Of a stretch of 64,000 nt of DNA, positions 10,832-23,080 are shown piece after piece; the stretch's first letter is position 1; each line of letters starts with the position of its first letter. A program made the translations under genes and the position numbers. This DNA comes from Juglans regia (lineage: Eukaryota > Streptophyta > Magnoliopsida > Fagales > Juglandaceae). The DNA lies in NCBI RefSeq assembly GCF_001411555.2, contig NC_049902.1:15958241-16022240 (forward strand), read 5' to 3'. A model generated the notes under the pieces. That model made no database searches, was not told where the DNA came from, and saw only the letters and a program-made list of their open reading frames with translations.

Positions 10832-13800
10832 TGTGACGCCCCCAAATTCCGCTTGGGATCGGATGGACATTTGAAGCGTCGAGACATGCAACACAAGGTT
10901 ACCTGCCCCCGTTCATGACATATAAGATGCAATATTCCTAACATGCATCTAGCATTATGCAATATTCGCAGCGGATAATTTTTTTTTCTTTAGAAATACT
11001 ATGCACCAAACCGAAATATCCCAAAGACTTAAAACATACTTCATACATAATGACATACTAAACAACTGAGATCACAACATTAGTCCAAAATGGTTGTGAT
11101 AAAAAGAGTGTTGGAGATTGAACTCCACAAATACAAGTAGTAACCTGAGGTAACTACTGTATTACCATCTACGTTGCACCATCGCTTAATCGATCGTTTC
11201 CAGATGGTCGATTCTCGATTCACCTTCAGATCCTGTAATAAGATCTACCATTCGGGGGTAATGGTAGTTGGGACTACTATAGTGAGATTTGATTACAAAT
11301 CTCAGCAAGTTAACAAGAAACTTCCACACAGGTTAATGATGCATGCATGGCAGTAAAAGCATGAATGCATAATCAAATCATAAGTAATCATAGCATAACT
11401 TGACATACAACATAACATAACTGGCATAACTTAAACTGAAACTGAAGCTTAGCATGAACGTGACTTGAAACATAACATGGATTTGAAACATAGCATGAAC
11501 GTGAACTTGGAACATAACATGGACTTGAAACATAGCATGAACGTGAACATGCATAATTTGAACTTGAACTTGAGCATGACATAACATAAATGTGAACTTG
11601 GAACATAACGTGAACGTGAACATAACATAACATGAACTTGAAACATATTCTTGTCTCATGGGATTACCATGATTGCGTGAACGTAAACTTGAACATAACA
11701 TAACGTGAAACATGACTTGAACTTGGAATCTTATTCAATAGACTTAATCATTAAAGTGACCATATGGGTGCTACACAGGTCCCCTTGAGCGTGTGTCCCT
11801 GCCGATTACCGCATCACATCACAGGTGTCTATACCAGTTGTGAGTGCGTTAATACGTACTCCACAGTTGTTGTGGCCCCATGACTTATCTGTTTGTGCCA
11901 CACTTGCTGTAGACACATGTAACATAATGTGTGGCACCATCGGCGTTAGTGCCTGGCGCGCTCCGGTGACCAGCTAATTAGGCCCCATTCGCAACCTGTT
12001 GACTGTACTTCGTCAACCCAGGGAATTTCACACCTATTTAGACACTCCAGCGTGAACAAAGGAGTTCCACTAGGATATTACCCCATCCTAGCGCTTAGGG
12101 TCGTGATTGACATGAATAACTTAACTGGCATACATGACATTTCGTAACGTGACGTAACATGAACGTGACATAAAAGACAGAAGTCCTGACGTAGCATAAC
12201 GTGACATGAACTAAGACGACAGACATGACATACCTCGAGACATAAATGTAACAGAGAACATTTCATAACATGGCATACATGTAACATGCAACATTTCGTA
12301 ACATGGCATACCATATAATAGACAACATTTCTTAACATGGCGTAACATGTGACAGTGAATATTACGTGACATGAAATACATGTAACAGATGGCATACTTA
12401 ACATGACATACTTGCAATGTATAGCAATACGTGACATAATATCTTGTGTAACAGATGAATAATTCATGACAGAATAAATTCTGTGTAACAGATAAATATG
12501 TAATGACTTGGCATGGCACATATGATAACATGCATACATACATTTAGTTCCCTTACTTATCACTCATACACATTAAACTGATAGTAAGTTAAAAGCTAAC
12601 TTACCTCGATCTTCGCGCTTCGAGACAAAACTCAAGTGCGATCACGAGAAACTGAAAGTAGTGATTTCTAAAAATTAGAACTTAATCACTAACAATTAGG
12701 AATATGGAGAAATATCAACTTCGAGTAAAATTACCATTTTACCCTCTACATGTGAGAAAATGACCATTTTACCCCTAACTTAAGGATTTTGCATCCTAAC
12801 TCCGAAAATCACCAAAATTTACATACCTTATGTAAATTTTGTCCTAAGCTCAAATATCAATTCAAAAAAATTTAAAACTAAACACAACCATTAAAACTCT
12901 ATAGGGCCGAAACTTACAAAGCTATTTCCTTTGATTTTGTTGTAATTCTTTCAAATTTCAAAACTCATGATTAAACCAAAATTTTTCCTCTACTACACTC
13001 ATAACATATTCCTAAGAATAATCATGTTTTGAATCATGAACAAAATTCATCAAAATCACTAAAACCATACTTGAACTTTTTGGTTTCTCTTCTAAGTTCA
13101 AAACAGATTTTTGTTTCTAACTTGTTTTGATCAACCTCTTGATCCATGACTTATAAAGAAGTGATCTTCAAACCAAAACGTCACATGGTTAAAAAAGGTG
13201 TCCTAAAACAGATCCAAGCTTCAAACTCAAGATCACATGGTTAAACATCACCCAAAACATAAATTTAGCCAAGAACATCATCACTTTGGCCTAACCAAAT
13301 ATCTCAATGCATAAAATTTCATATCTTCGAAACTAACATCAAATATCTTCAAAATAACATTCTAAAATGTATATAAGATGCTTAGGATCTTCTAATAAAA
13401 ATATCAAAGCCATTGGAATAAGATTAAACTATAAAAGATTTAAACTTTCTCAAAACAGAAACTGTTTTTCCTCTTCCAGTTTCTAAGTTTCTAGACCTAA
13501 GAAAATATTTCACCAAAACTTTTAATCATGCAACAAATCCTCAACCAATAATCATATACACATGTTAACAGTACTCCATAAAAATTTCGGACCAAGATCT
13601 ATTCATTAGCTTGGTCAAAAACTCCAAAATATAACACACTCTCCAGTTTATCGCCCAGAATGACCTTTCTGTGGTCTAAACAACTTCAGACCGATCACAT
13701 GATCCCCAAATGGAACGAATAAGGTATCCACCTAAACTAGACTCAAAAATAAAGAACTTTCATGAAGGAAAATTTGCGAGAAAACACTTACAAAAGCTTT

Positions 13801-15129
13801 GAAACAGGCGTTCAAAAGAGGTACGAAAAACTGTTAGAGAGTGTCTTTTGTGTTCTATGAAGGAAAAGTGTAAAGGAGAGCTGCTTTTCGTGGGAAGTGG
13901 ACTGGAGAGCTTCTTACACAAGCTATGTAAAGTGATAGGACTGAAGGAATGGTTGAGTGTTGGCCCTTTCTTCTCATAAAAATCAGACCAAGATCTTTTC
14001 TCAAGGTGGAGTGTGAGAGTGAAAGAGTGGGGTGGCCCTTTAGCTTTGTATTTCAAGAACCTTCTAGGCCCTTCTTGTACAGATCTGAACAGCCAAGTGG
14101 GGGTACAAAACTTAGCCCTGAAGCAATCCTATGGTGACCAAATTCGTGGGCCTTAATGGGCCTAAACCGAATGGGGCTAAATTTTGGGGTTTAAAGAGGG
14201 TTTGGGTTGCTATCAAGCCCAAATCCAATATCACTTGGTCCAATCAATTTCTCAAGATTAACAAGGTTGGATAATGATGTTCTAACACAAATTTGAAGGA
14301 TTTATAGCATGTGGAAGTGATTTAATCAAGTGATTAAACACAATGCTATAAATCGGATTAGAAAATGTTTAGAGGCCAACTTTAGGGTTTTGGGGAAACC
14401 GTTTAGGGTTTCAATTTCAACAAAACTTTTGGGCTTTCAATTGGATTCCCACCATTTAGGGTTTCACTAGGATTGAAAACCTCTTTGGTCTGACACAATT
14501 TGGTTGAGCAGATGAAACAAGGTTTTGCTTAAGTGGCATGATCTCACACCTTGATTCCTTCAAATCCAACAAACATTCCTCATGGTGCCAAGTGTCTAAT
14601 ATTATTCACTAAGTGTGGCTATGATCTTGCCAAGTATCCAAATAAAACTTCTCTAATCTAATTTGGACACTCCACACTATGATTTTGAAACACTGCAATT
14701 GGTGCGCTTATCGAGGTTACTATTCACTCACAAAAAGTGAATCATAAACTTAACACTAAAAATTTCTAAATATTCATATCAACCTACAATGAAAATCGTT
14801 TACCAAAATTCAACCTCGAACTGCCCCTAAAAATAATTTCACAATTTCCAACAGACGTTTCGTCCGGAATTATGAAAATAGGATAATGCGCCATAAAATC
14901 CTAAATAATCCACTAAGTCTAATGGCGTAGACCATAATTCATTTTGACACTTCTAACCACCTCAAATAAATAAAACTCATATTTCTAGCACCATAGTGAG
15001 TGATAACGCTGACTATGTTGACAGACTAAAACCTATGCAATTGGTCGATTCGTAAAAACTTATGGAGTTTTTACGAGATTCCTAAAGTCAATAGAAATTC
15101 CACTAATGAATTTCTAGCGGGCTGTTACA
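10832..15129 (-). mobile_element. LTR B, reverse copy, 4.3 kb
   Basis: The ends TGTGACGCCCCC (10832) and GGGCTGTTACA (15129) are the inverse of forward LTR B (TGTAACAGCCCGC...GGGCGTCACA). There is no TSD: flanks are CCAGT and ATATT, and the two sides belong to different elements (E and D). It therefore looks like a recombination product. In minus orientation a predicted intron runs from 12604 (CGAG/GTAAG) to 11233 (TTACAG/GATC). It holds hairpins H1/H2 (about 12043-12115) and H3 (GTTGAC/GTCAAC near 11998-12017). The exon after the acceptor reads SEGESRIDHLETID then stop (11186). The stretch 11390-11710 is a low-complexity ACATAACATGAACTTG array, which produces spurious ORFs. The TTCCGCTG box is at about 10970. 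Confidence 0.85.
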
Positions 15130-15343
15130 ATATTGCTAAACCAATCAAGCTCCAAAAATTTTCTTTTTCCTCAAAAATCAATATTACACTAGAATCTTCT
15201 AAAAATTCTTCTAAACCCAAAGTATACAGCCTTTTTGCCAACTCAAGTATCCAAAATTGTTCTTATTCTAGAATAGCTCAACTCCTAATTAATTAGGATT
15301 AAGGTTACTAAGGTCAAGGCCTAAAAGCTTTTTAGGTATCTTA
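15130..15343 (-). mobile_element. Inverted fragment of LTR D
   Basis: This is the reverse complement of 9395-9600 with scattered changes (CTAGAATCTTCTAAAAATTC, CCTAATTAATTAGGATTAAGG). It directly abuts the outer end of reverse LTR B. Similarity fades at about 15343. Confidence 0.7.
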
Positions 15344-15800
15344 AAGCTCGAGCTTCTGTACCGCGACTAGACTCTGCCTAAGGGTTAAGTCTGAGTAGAC
15401 ATAACCTTTTTGCATCTCTCCATACCAAAGGATCATGTGGGGGTTGACGCTCTTCATGTGGTAAGGCTTTCCTTAGAAACATATTGCCCCTTAAATTTGC
15501 ATCCAACACATGAGTGCGATGATGCTCAAATCTTTCCATCTGCTGCCAGTGAGCACTCATCATTCGATCCATCCTTACTCGTCAGTTCCTGTGGTTGCGT
15601 TCGCATCTCGCTCTAATCTGTGCTATCGAGGATACAGATATGCGAGGGGTAGTCCTATTAAGAGCCATGCCCTGTTCACGAGTATGGTAGGTGCACATAT
15701 CATCACTAGAATTCACAGATAACACAGAGACATCCACACACAATAAATCAAGGTACAATTAAACAATCATTCATAAATGAGATGTATGAATACACAAGTT
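15344..15800 (-). other. Presumed 3' untranslated part of a gypsy element
   Basis: This lies directly downstream of the integrase stop on the minus strand. A 64-codon minus frame (15378-15572; MDRMMSAHWQQMERFEHHR...) shows no recognisable domain and may be chance. No polypurine tract or 3' LTR start was identified. The repeat copy is at 30642-31098. Confidence 0.4.
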
Positions 15801-16613
15801 CTAAGTTACAAACAAATGAGGATATTTAGCCCTCATCAAATCATCTCTTTCTCACGCCGCTTCTTAAGAAGGTGGGTTGTTCCAAAGTACTTTTACTAAA
15901 GATATTTTTCGATTCCTTAGCTCTTGATCATTGCTATCCACAATCTGCACAGGCCATTCTTCATAGGATAGATTTGGCTGAAGTTGTATACTACCGGCTT
16001 CCATTACCACAAGTTGTCTTTCCCCAAAGCTCTTCTTTAATGATGATACATGAAAGACATTGTGCACTCCTTGCAGCTCAATTGGTAGACCCAATCGATA
16101 TGCCACTGCACTGACTCTTTCCATTACTTTGAACGGTCCTACATACCTGGGACTCAATTTTCCTTTCGTCCTGAACTGTATGACTCCTTTTATGGGCAAA
16201 ACCATGACATACACCCAATCTCCCACATTAAATTCTAAATTCCTTTGTCGTTTATCGGCATAAGTCTTTAGACAACTTTGGGCTACTTTCATCCTTTCCT
16301 GGGTTAGTTCCACCAGTTTTCGTACGTCCTACAAATATCTCGGTCCTAACAACCTTATTTCACCAATTTCATCCCAATACAAAGGGGATCTGCACTTCCT
16401 TCCATACAACGCATCGTAAGGTGCAATCTGTATTGTAGCCTAAAAGCTATTATTGTATGCAAATTCTATCAAAGGCAATGACTTTCCCAATCGCCACTTA
16501 ATTCCATTATGCAAGCACATAACATATCCTCCAATGTCTGGATAGTACGCTCTGTTTGTCCATCTTTCTGTAGGTGATAGGCACTACTAAACCTCAGATT
16601 CATGCCCAACATC
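15801..16613 (-). pseudogene. Ty3-gypsy integrase C-terminus, decayed
   Basis: The minus-strand translation gives the late integrase core (SSAYHLQKDGQTERTIQTLEDM, where the Tekay/Del-type consensus has HPQTDGQTER), then APYDALYGRKCRSPLYWDEIGE. The 149-codon block ELTQERMKVAQSCLK...PRYVGPFKVMERV...LHNVFHVSSLKK-type motif...YEEWPVQIVD follows. It ends with a chromodomain-like VKVLWNNPPS and a degraded tail MRAKYPHLFVT before a stop at 15801. In-frame stops occur near 16314, 16440 and 15863. It is cut at 16613 by LTR G. The matching upstream part of integrase appears at 46031 with about 80 residues missing, so both may come from one element. The repeat copy is at 31099-31911. Confidence 0.85.
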
Positions 16614-19181
16614 TGTAACACCCCGCTCATTCCTTCTTACATACACTTCTTCTTTCTGAGGTTAGAAAATTCCGAGGGCAGAAATTATGTAACAGTCCGC
16701 CCCTTCTCTCTAAAGAGTGCGAGCCTCGTTATGCGTGCTAAACCCCGATGGCGTGTTTTTAAAGATACTATGTGATTTCTAAAGTTAGCTTTGTGTTTTA
16801 AAGTTATGTGTATTTAAATGGAATATTCCCATCATTATTTAACTAAGTAATATTTTAAATAACTTAATTATAATATATTTGAAGAGCTTCAAAAATATTA
16901 TAATTGTGGGGAATCATTTTATATAAATTATTCCAGTTATTTAAAATATTACGTGATTTAAATAATGATAAAATCTTTAAATTAATTTAATGATTTTATT
17001 CTCTTAAATATATTAAATAAGACTTCATCATTTTATTAATGATGAATGAATATTATTTTATAAACTAAAGTTTAGTTTAAATAATATTCTACCTTAATTC
17101 TTTTCAATGCTTTTAATTAAGTTAATGTTTACGTATTTTAAACAGTGTTTTAATTCCCCACCGTTAGGTCATTTTGTAGATCCCAAGACGAAGGGACTGG
17201 ATTAAATACCCAGACCCCTCACTTTTCCCTCCCCTCTCTCTCTCCTCCCTCTCCTTCAGCGTACGTCATACGTAGCTCTCCCCCATGCCCGATTCCTCCA
17301 CTGCCTAGCCCGGCGCCACCATGCGCCGTTGAGCCTCACAGCCCCTTCCACCAGCAACACCTCACTTCGGCGAGTCCCCCCCACACCGGTCTCACGCTCT
17401 GTCTTCCTCTCTGTCGGTAGTGCACAGCCCGAATGGGCTTGAAGTTGCTACGCCGCTGTGCGCCATCCTCTGGCGCCACCACCTCCACGGTAGCCTCCCC
17501 TCCCACTGGCCATCCTCCTCCAGCGAGCTCGGCCTCCATCTCCCTGCCGTTTGCCCCCACGAAGTCCACCTCTCTCTTGCACGAGTTCTCCCCATCCACC
17601 GCCGTACGCCGCCACCCACGGTGTCCAGCCACTGTCATGAGCCACCATCGACCTACCCCAGCCACCCATGGCCCCGATCTACCCCTCATGTATGCCCACT
17701 CTCTCTCACTCTCTCACGGACTCTCCCTCCTTCCCAAGCTCAACCTGCCACTGTAGCACCACCCCACCCCCACCATGAGTTCCACCGCACCTTCCTCAAC
17801 TCCTCCATGGCCAGGCATAACCAACCAAGCTTCCCCTTCCATTTCCATGCCTTAAGCACACGAGTTCCCTTGGAAACCCACGGCTCCGCCGTGTTCCACT
17901 CCTCACCGCCACCACGAGGCCACCATGAGACCACCCTCAGCCTCCCTTGGCCTTCCTGAGCCTAGGCCCTAAGCCAAAACAGCCACCACACATGGTGGAC
18001 AGCCACTGTACGTGGGTTAGCCTCCACGTACAATCCTTTCGACGTCATTAACTGTGACGATCAACGAGCAATGCACAGGTTATCCCATCGATGGTATAAC
18101 TCTCTATCCCTCGTTATTTATGTTAGATGTTAATTAGTTGATTTGGTTGTGGACTGTGTTGTTAGTGTTGTGGAGTTCCTTGATGTGCTGTGTATGTGAA
18201 GTGTTGGGCGTATTTGTGTAATGCGCTATGTAGTGTGGTTGTGGAGCACGTGCAGTATGGGTGACGTGGCGTTGTGTGGAATGGGAAGAGTACATATGAA
18301 GTGTACTCTGTGTGGCGTGGCATGTATGAAGGGAGTACATGCGGACTGTACTCCATGTGGTGGAGTGATGCACCATATGGCGTGTATGCCATAGTGGTGA
18401 TGTGGCGTAGCGTGTGAGAAGGGAGTACATGTGGAATGTATGTACTCCATGTGGTGGAGTGATGCACCAGATGGCGGGTATGCCATCATGGTGATGTTGC
18501 GTAATGTGTGTGAAGGGAGTACACGTGGAGTGTACTCCAATAGGTGCAACGACACACTGTGTGGTGTGTCGCAGAAATAAGGATGATTGTGTGATCGATG
18601 GGTGTAGAGCGTGATGGGTAGTATCGGGAACTGTAGAACAGTGTCCCGAAGTAGTTATGGTGTAGGCTGTAGTCTGAGGTGACTGGTGTCACCATAATTG
18701 CCTTATGGCTGGGAGTATGAGTGAAGTAGCAAAACATGTATCAGAGTAGTGCAGTGGAAGCATGACTGGGGAATGTCACGAGGTGACATGGTTACCAATA
18801 GTCGTGCTTATGACAGGTGAGGATTTAGCATAGAAATGACGTAGCGGGATGTCAGGTGACGTGACACGATCACGGTGTAGCTTAGGAGTAGTCTCGATCT
18901 ATATGACGTGACGTAAGGCGTAGTTGTGAACGGAGTTTTTTTGTGCTAAGTGTTGGGATGAACTGTCAAAAGGGACGGGTAGCATGAAGAGTCATGCTAG
19001 CCTGGTTAAGAGAAGGTTGGTATCGGAGTATGGTGTTTGTTTACACAAGCAGGTGATCAACGTGTTATATGTTGATCTTAGGTGATAAGGGGTAAGGTAC
19101 ATGTGTAATCTGGTGAGACACATGTGCCAAATGGATTCACCGTATGTAATGGGTAATCCGTCCTAAACATAGTTGGACGGT
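16614..19181 (+). mobile_element. LTR G, left part (copy 1)
   Basis: It starts TGTAACACCCCGCTC (16614). A second start-like TGTAACAGTCCGCCCC lies at 16688, so the first 74 bp may be a separate remnant. It has an AT-rich stretch (16800-17150), then GGATTAAATACCC and a CT-rich, GC-rich leader (17190-18000), then the hairpin array (18287-19180). It ends at the GCTTA target duplication of forward LTR B. In copy 2 the sequence resumes beyond B at 44028. The long GC-rich ORFs at 17420-17959 have low-complexity P/H/S composition and are not considered genes. Confidence 0.7.
18287..19180 (+). other. Dense hairpin array inside LTR G
   Basis: Perfect or nearly perfect stems follow one another: AGAGTACA/TGTACTCT (18287-18309); GGAGTACA/TGTACTCC three times (18332-18354, 18422-18448, 18516-18538); CGACACAC/GTGTGTCG (18550-18571); CGGGA.ACTGT/ACAGT.TCCCG (about 18623-18646); GGTGAC/GTCACC (18678-18693); ATGTCAC/GTGACAT (18773-18789); TAGCATGA/TCATGCTA (18980-18999); GATCAAC/GTTGATC (19055-19077); ACATGTG/CACATGT (19099-19125); CCGTCC/GGACGG (19158-19180). 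The first four sit in a minisatellite of roughly 90 bp. Its outer base pair switches from A-T to G-C between units, which preserves pairing. Confidence 0.8.
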
Positions 19182-19186
19182 GCTTA

Positions 19187-21772
19187 TGTAACAGCCCGCT
19201 AGAAATTCATTGAAGGAATTTCTATTGACTTTAGGAATCTCGTGAAAATCCCATAAGTTTTTACGAATCGACCTATTGCATAGGTTTTAGTCTGTCAACA
19301 TAGTCAGTGTTATCACTCACTATGCTGCTAGAAATATGAGTTTTATTTATTTGAGGTGGTTAGAAGTGTCAGAATGCATTATGGTCTACGCCATTACACT
19401 CAGTGGATTATTTAGGATTTTATGGCACAATATCCTATTTTCATAATTCCGGACGAAACGTCTGTTGGAAATTGTGAAATTATTTTTAGGGGCACTTCGA
19501 GGTTAAATTTCGGTAAAAGATTTTCACTAAAGGTTAATATGAATATTTAGGAATTTTTAGTACTAAGTTTATGATTCACTTTTTCGAAGTGAATAGTAAC
19601 CTCGATAAGCGCACCAATTGCAGTGTTTCGAAATCACAGTGTGGAATGTCCAAATTGGATTAGAGAAGTTTTATTTGGACACTTGGCAAGATCTTAGCCA
19701 CACTTAGTGAATAATTTTAGACACTTGGCACCATAAGGAACGTTTGTTGGATTTGAAGGAATCAAGGTGTGAGATCATGTCGCTTAAGCAAAACTTTGTT
19801 TCATCTGCTCAACCAAATTGTGCCAGATCAAAGAGGTTTTCAATCCTAGTGAAATTCTAAATGGTGGGAATCCAATCGAAAGCCCAAAAGTATGGTTGAA
19901 ATCGAAACCCTAAACGGTTTCCCCAAAACCCTAAAGTTGGCCTCTAAACATTTTCTAATCCGATTTCTAGCATTGTGTTTAATCACTTGATTAAATCACT
20001 TCCACATGCTATTAATCCTTCAAATTTGTGTTAGAACATCATTATCCAACCTTGTTAACCTTGAAAAATTGATTGGGCCAAGTGATATTGGATTTGGGCT
20101 TGATAGCAACCCAAACCCTCTTTAAACCCCAAATTTTAGGCCCATTCGGTTTAGGGCCTTTAAGGCCCACGAATTTGGTCACCATAGGATTGCTTCATGG
20201 CTAAGTTTTGTACCCCCACTTGGCTGGCCAGATCTGTACAAGAAGAGCCTAGAAGGTTCTTGAAAGACATAGCTAAAGGGCCACCTCACTCATTCACTCT
20301 TACACCCCACCTTAAGAAAAGATCTTGGTCTGATTTTTATGAGAAGAAAAGGCCAACACTCAACCATTCCTTCAGTCCTATCACTTTACATAGCTTGTGT
20401 AAGAAGCTCTTCAGTCCACTTCCCACGAAAAAGCAACTCTCCCTTACACTTTTCCTTCATAGAACACAAAAGACACTCTCGGACAGTTTTTCGTACCTCT
20501 TTTGAATGCCTGTTTCGAAGCTTTTGTAAGTGTTTCCTCGCAACGTTTCCTTCATGAAAGTTGTTTCTTTTGGAGTCTAGTTTACGTGGATATCTTATTT
20601 GTTCCATTTGGAGATCATTTGATTGGTAAAAAGTTGTTTAGACCCCAGAAAGGTCATTCTGGGCGATAAACTAGAGAGTGTGTTATATTTTGGAGTTTTT
20701 GACCAAGCTAATGAATAGATCTTGGTCCGAAATTTTTATGGAGTACTGTTAACATGTGTATATGATTATTGGTTGAGGATTTGTTGCATGATTAAAAGTT
20801 TTGGTGAAATATTTTCTTAGGTCTGGAAACTTAGAAACTGGAAGAGGAAAAACAGTTTCTGTTTTGAGAAAGTTTAAATCTTTTATGGTTTAATCTTATT
20901 CCAATGGCTTTGATATTTTTATTGGAAGATCCTAAGCATCTTATATACATTTTAGAATGTTATTTTGAAGATATTTGATGTTAGTTTCGAAGATATGAAA
21001 TTTTATGCATTGAGATATTTGGTTAGGCCAAAGTGATGATGTTCTTGGCTAAATTTATGTTTTGGGTGATGTTTAACCATGTGATCTTGAGTTTGAAGCT
21101 TGGATCTGTTTTAGGACACCTTTTTTAACCATGTGACGTTTTGGTTTGAAGATCACTTCTTTATAAGTCATGGATCAAGAGGTTGATCAAAACAAGTTAG
21201 AAACAAAAATCTGTTTTGAACTTAGAAGAGAAACCAAAAAGTTCAAGTATGGTTTTAGTGATTTTGATGAATTTTGTTCATGATTCAAAACATGATTATT
21301 CTTAGGAATATGTTATGAGTGTAGTAGAGGAAAAATTTTGGTTTAATCATGAGTTTTGAAATTTGAAAGAATTACAACAAAATCAAAGGAAATAGCTTTG
21401 TAAGTTTCGGCCCTATAGAGTTTTAATGGTTGTGTTTAGTTTTAAATTTTTTTGAATTGATATTTGAGCTTAGGACAAAATTTACATAAGGTATGTAAAT
21501 TTTGGTGATTTTTGGAGTTAGGATGCAAAATCCTTAAGTTAGGGGTAAAATGGTCATTTTTCCACATGTAGAGGGTAAAATGGTAATTTTACTCGAAGTT
21601 GATATTTCTCCATATTCCTAATTGTTAGTGATTAAGTTCTAATTTTTAGAAATCACTACTTTCAGTTTCTCGTGATCGCACTTGAGTTTTGTCTCGAAGC
21701 GCGAAGATCGAGGTAAGCTAACTTTTAACTTACTATCAGCTTAATGTGTATAAGTGATCAGTAAGGGAACTA
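19187..21772 (+). mobile_element. Forward LTR B, copy 1, truncated at the assembly gap
   Basis: It starts TGTAACAGCCCGC after the target site GCTTA (19182-19186). It matches 34485-36223 until about 20925. From there to 21772 it instead matches, in reverse complement, the inverted LTR B. At the very end it carries the variant found at 27843-27905 rather than the one at 12543-12605. The gap follows. It contains donor-like CTTTTGTAAGTG (20525) and CGAG/GTAAG (21710). Confidence 0.8.
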
Positions 21773-21872
21773 NNNNNNNNNNNNNNNNNNNNNNNNNNNN
21801 NNNNNNNNNNNNNNNNNNNNNNNNNNNNNNNNNNNNNNNNNNNNNNNNNNNNNNNNNNNNNNNNNNNNNNNN
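21773..21872. other. Assembly gap, 100 N
   Basis: Exactly 100 unknown bases, the usual size for a gap of unknown length. The sequence to its right is the sequence of 6575 onward again. Confidence 1.
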
Positions 21873-22369
21873 ATGTTTACTTGCTGAGATTTCTCGAAAT
21901 CTCACCGTGGTAGTTTTCACTACCATTCCTAACCTGGAATGGTAGAACTTTTTGCAGGACTAGGAATAACTAGTCAGGATAACGATGAAGGCAAAGGATG
22001 AGCTCAACCTGGAGGAAAGAATGGATCTAGTCATGACCTATTTGGAGATAGCTGAGATTAGAAAGATGCTTTAATGATTTATTTGTTAAGGCCTTTTTAG
22101 AAAATACTTGTTTTGTTAAGTGTAAACAAAGAGCTTGATACTCTATTGCTAAGAAGTGTGATTTAAAGCTATGAATGAAGAAGTTGGTATACTAGTTTGT
22201 TCTGGCACAACATTTAAACCACTTATTCCGCTGTGATTTATTGCATACTACTAGTATATATAGGTGCATTGCATCTTATCTGTCATGTACGAGGGGTATG
22301 TAGCTTTGTATTGCAAGTCAAGGCATTTCAGTCTCCATCCAATCCCAAGCAGGGGCTGGGGGCGCCACA
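21873..22369 (+). mobile_element. LTR a, 3' end (copy 2)
   Basis: The sequence restarts inside LTR a, two bases before the ACTTGCTGAG hairpin module, and runs to GGGCGCCACA. It is the same as 6575-7071. Confidence 0.8.
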
Positions 22370-23080
22370 ACCCCTTCCTATATACCCCACGCCTTACCCA
22401 TTTGCCTCCCACACTTTGTATTTTTTCACTTGCTTCTAAAGATAGAAATCGGGAGAGAGCTTGAGAGAAAACTAGGCAATTTTGGCTCCATGTGTTCCAA
22501 GATTTTGTAAGTATTTTCTTGAGGTCTAACCTCTTTGTTTTATCTATCATTGAGTCTAGTTTATTTTTGTATGTATTGGTGAATTTTTGTTGGAGTTTTG
22601 ATGCATGAAAGTTAGTGTTTTTGGTTGAAAGATTCGGTCTTGACAGTTTTGGTATTTGCGTTGAACTTTGGTAGTTTTATGAAATGTTTGGTGAAATATT
22701 GGATAGATATTGCTATGATGAAGTGTTAACATGTTTATATAAAAGATATAATTTGATTCAATACATGTTAGTATTTTTATAAAAGAGTTTTTGCATGATT
22801 TTGAAGAGCTAGAAATTGATTGGTTCAAATTAGATTTTTGATGGTTTATTTTGTGACTTTGGTTCTAGGAACTTGATCTTGTGGCTTTGATTTTTATAAA
22901 TGTTGTTCTTGAAGCTTAAATCTATGGATTTAGAATAAAATTTTAAGAAGTTATGGTTTAGATCTTTGTTGGAATGATGATGAGCATGCATGAGTTTGTT
23001 TTAAACTCAATCTAGAGACTCTCGGGTTTGATACTTTGTTGTCATGAGAGTTTTTCTATGACATACTAGATTTCATGCTT
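22370..23080 (+). other. Unassigned LTR-like DNA (copy 2 of 7072-7782)
   Basis: Identical by eye to 7072-7782. No gene seen. Confidence 0.5.

Larger units (their letters stand above)
6575..20925 (+). repeat. Copy 1 of a 15.3-kb direct repeat
   Basis: This stretch recurs at 21873-36223 with a constant offset of 15,298 bp, including all non-coding DNA. By eye there are only a few substitutions and four 1-bp indels that cancel out. Differences cluster in LTR B sequence: about 27086-27900 against 11788-12600, and seven sites between 19320 and 20830. The copies meet at a 100-N gap, which points to unmerged overlapping contigs or haplotypes. Confidence 0.97.

Noticed and set aside
11378..11713. 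Cys/Val/Met/His-rich minus-strand ORFs
   Set aside because: Produced by the low-complexity ACATAACATGAACTTG array of LTR B; all three minus frames are open with the same odd composition.
12078..12563. 161-codon minus-strand ORF
   Set aside because: A further part of the low-complexity LTR B array (ACATAACATG, GTAACAG units); overlapping frames are equally open and the length differs between near-identical copies.
14380..14420. TTTAGGG telomere-like motifs
   Set aside because: Only scattered single copies (TTTAGGGTTT) inside LTR B, not a tandem array.
17420..17959. 179-codon plus-strand ORF, and overlapping ORFs on both strands, in GC-rich DNA
   Set aside because: Low-complexity P/H/S/T composition, open in several frames on both strands at once, no domain; it lies in the CT-rich leader of LTR G. 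The same applies to 56642-57510 in LTR H.
18134..18737. His/Tyr/Ser/Thr-rich minus-strand ORFs
   Set aside because: They are the translated hairpin minisatellite of LTR G; several frames are open together.
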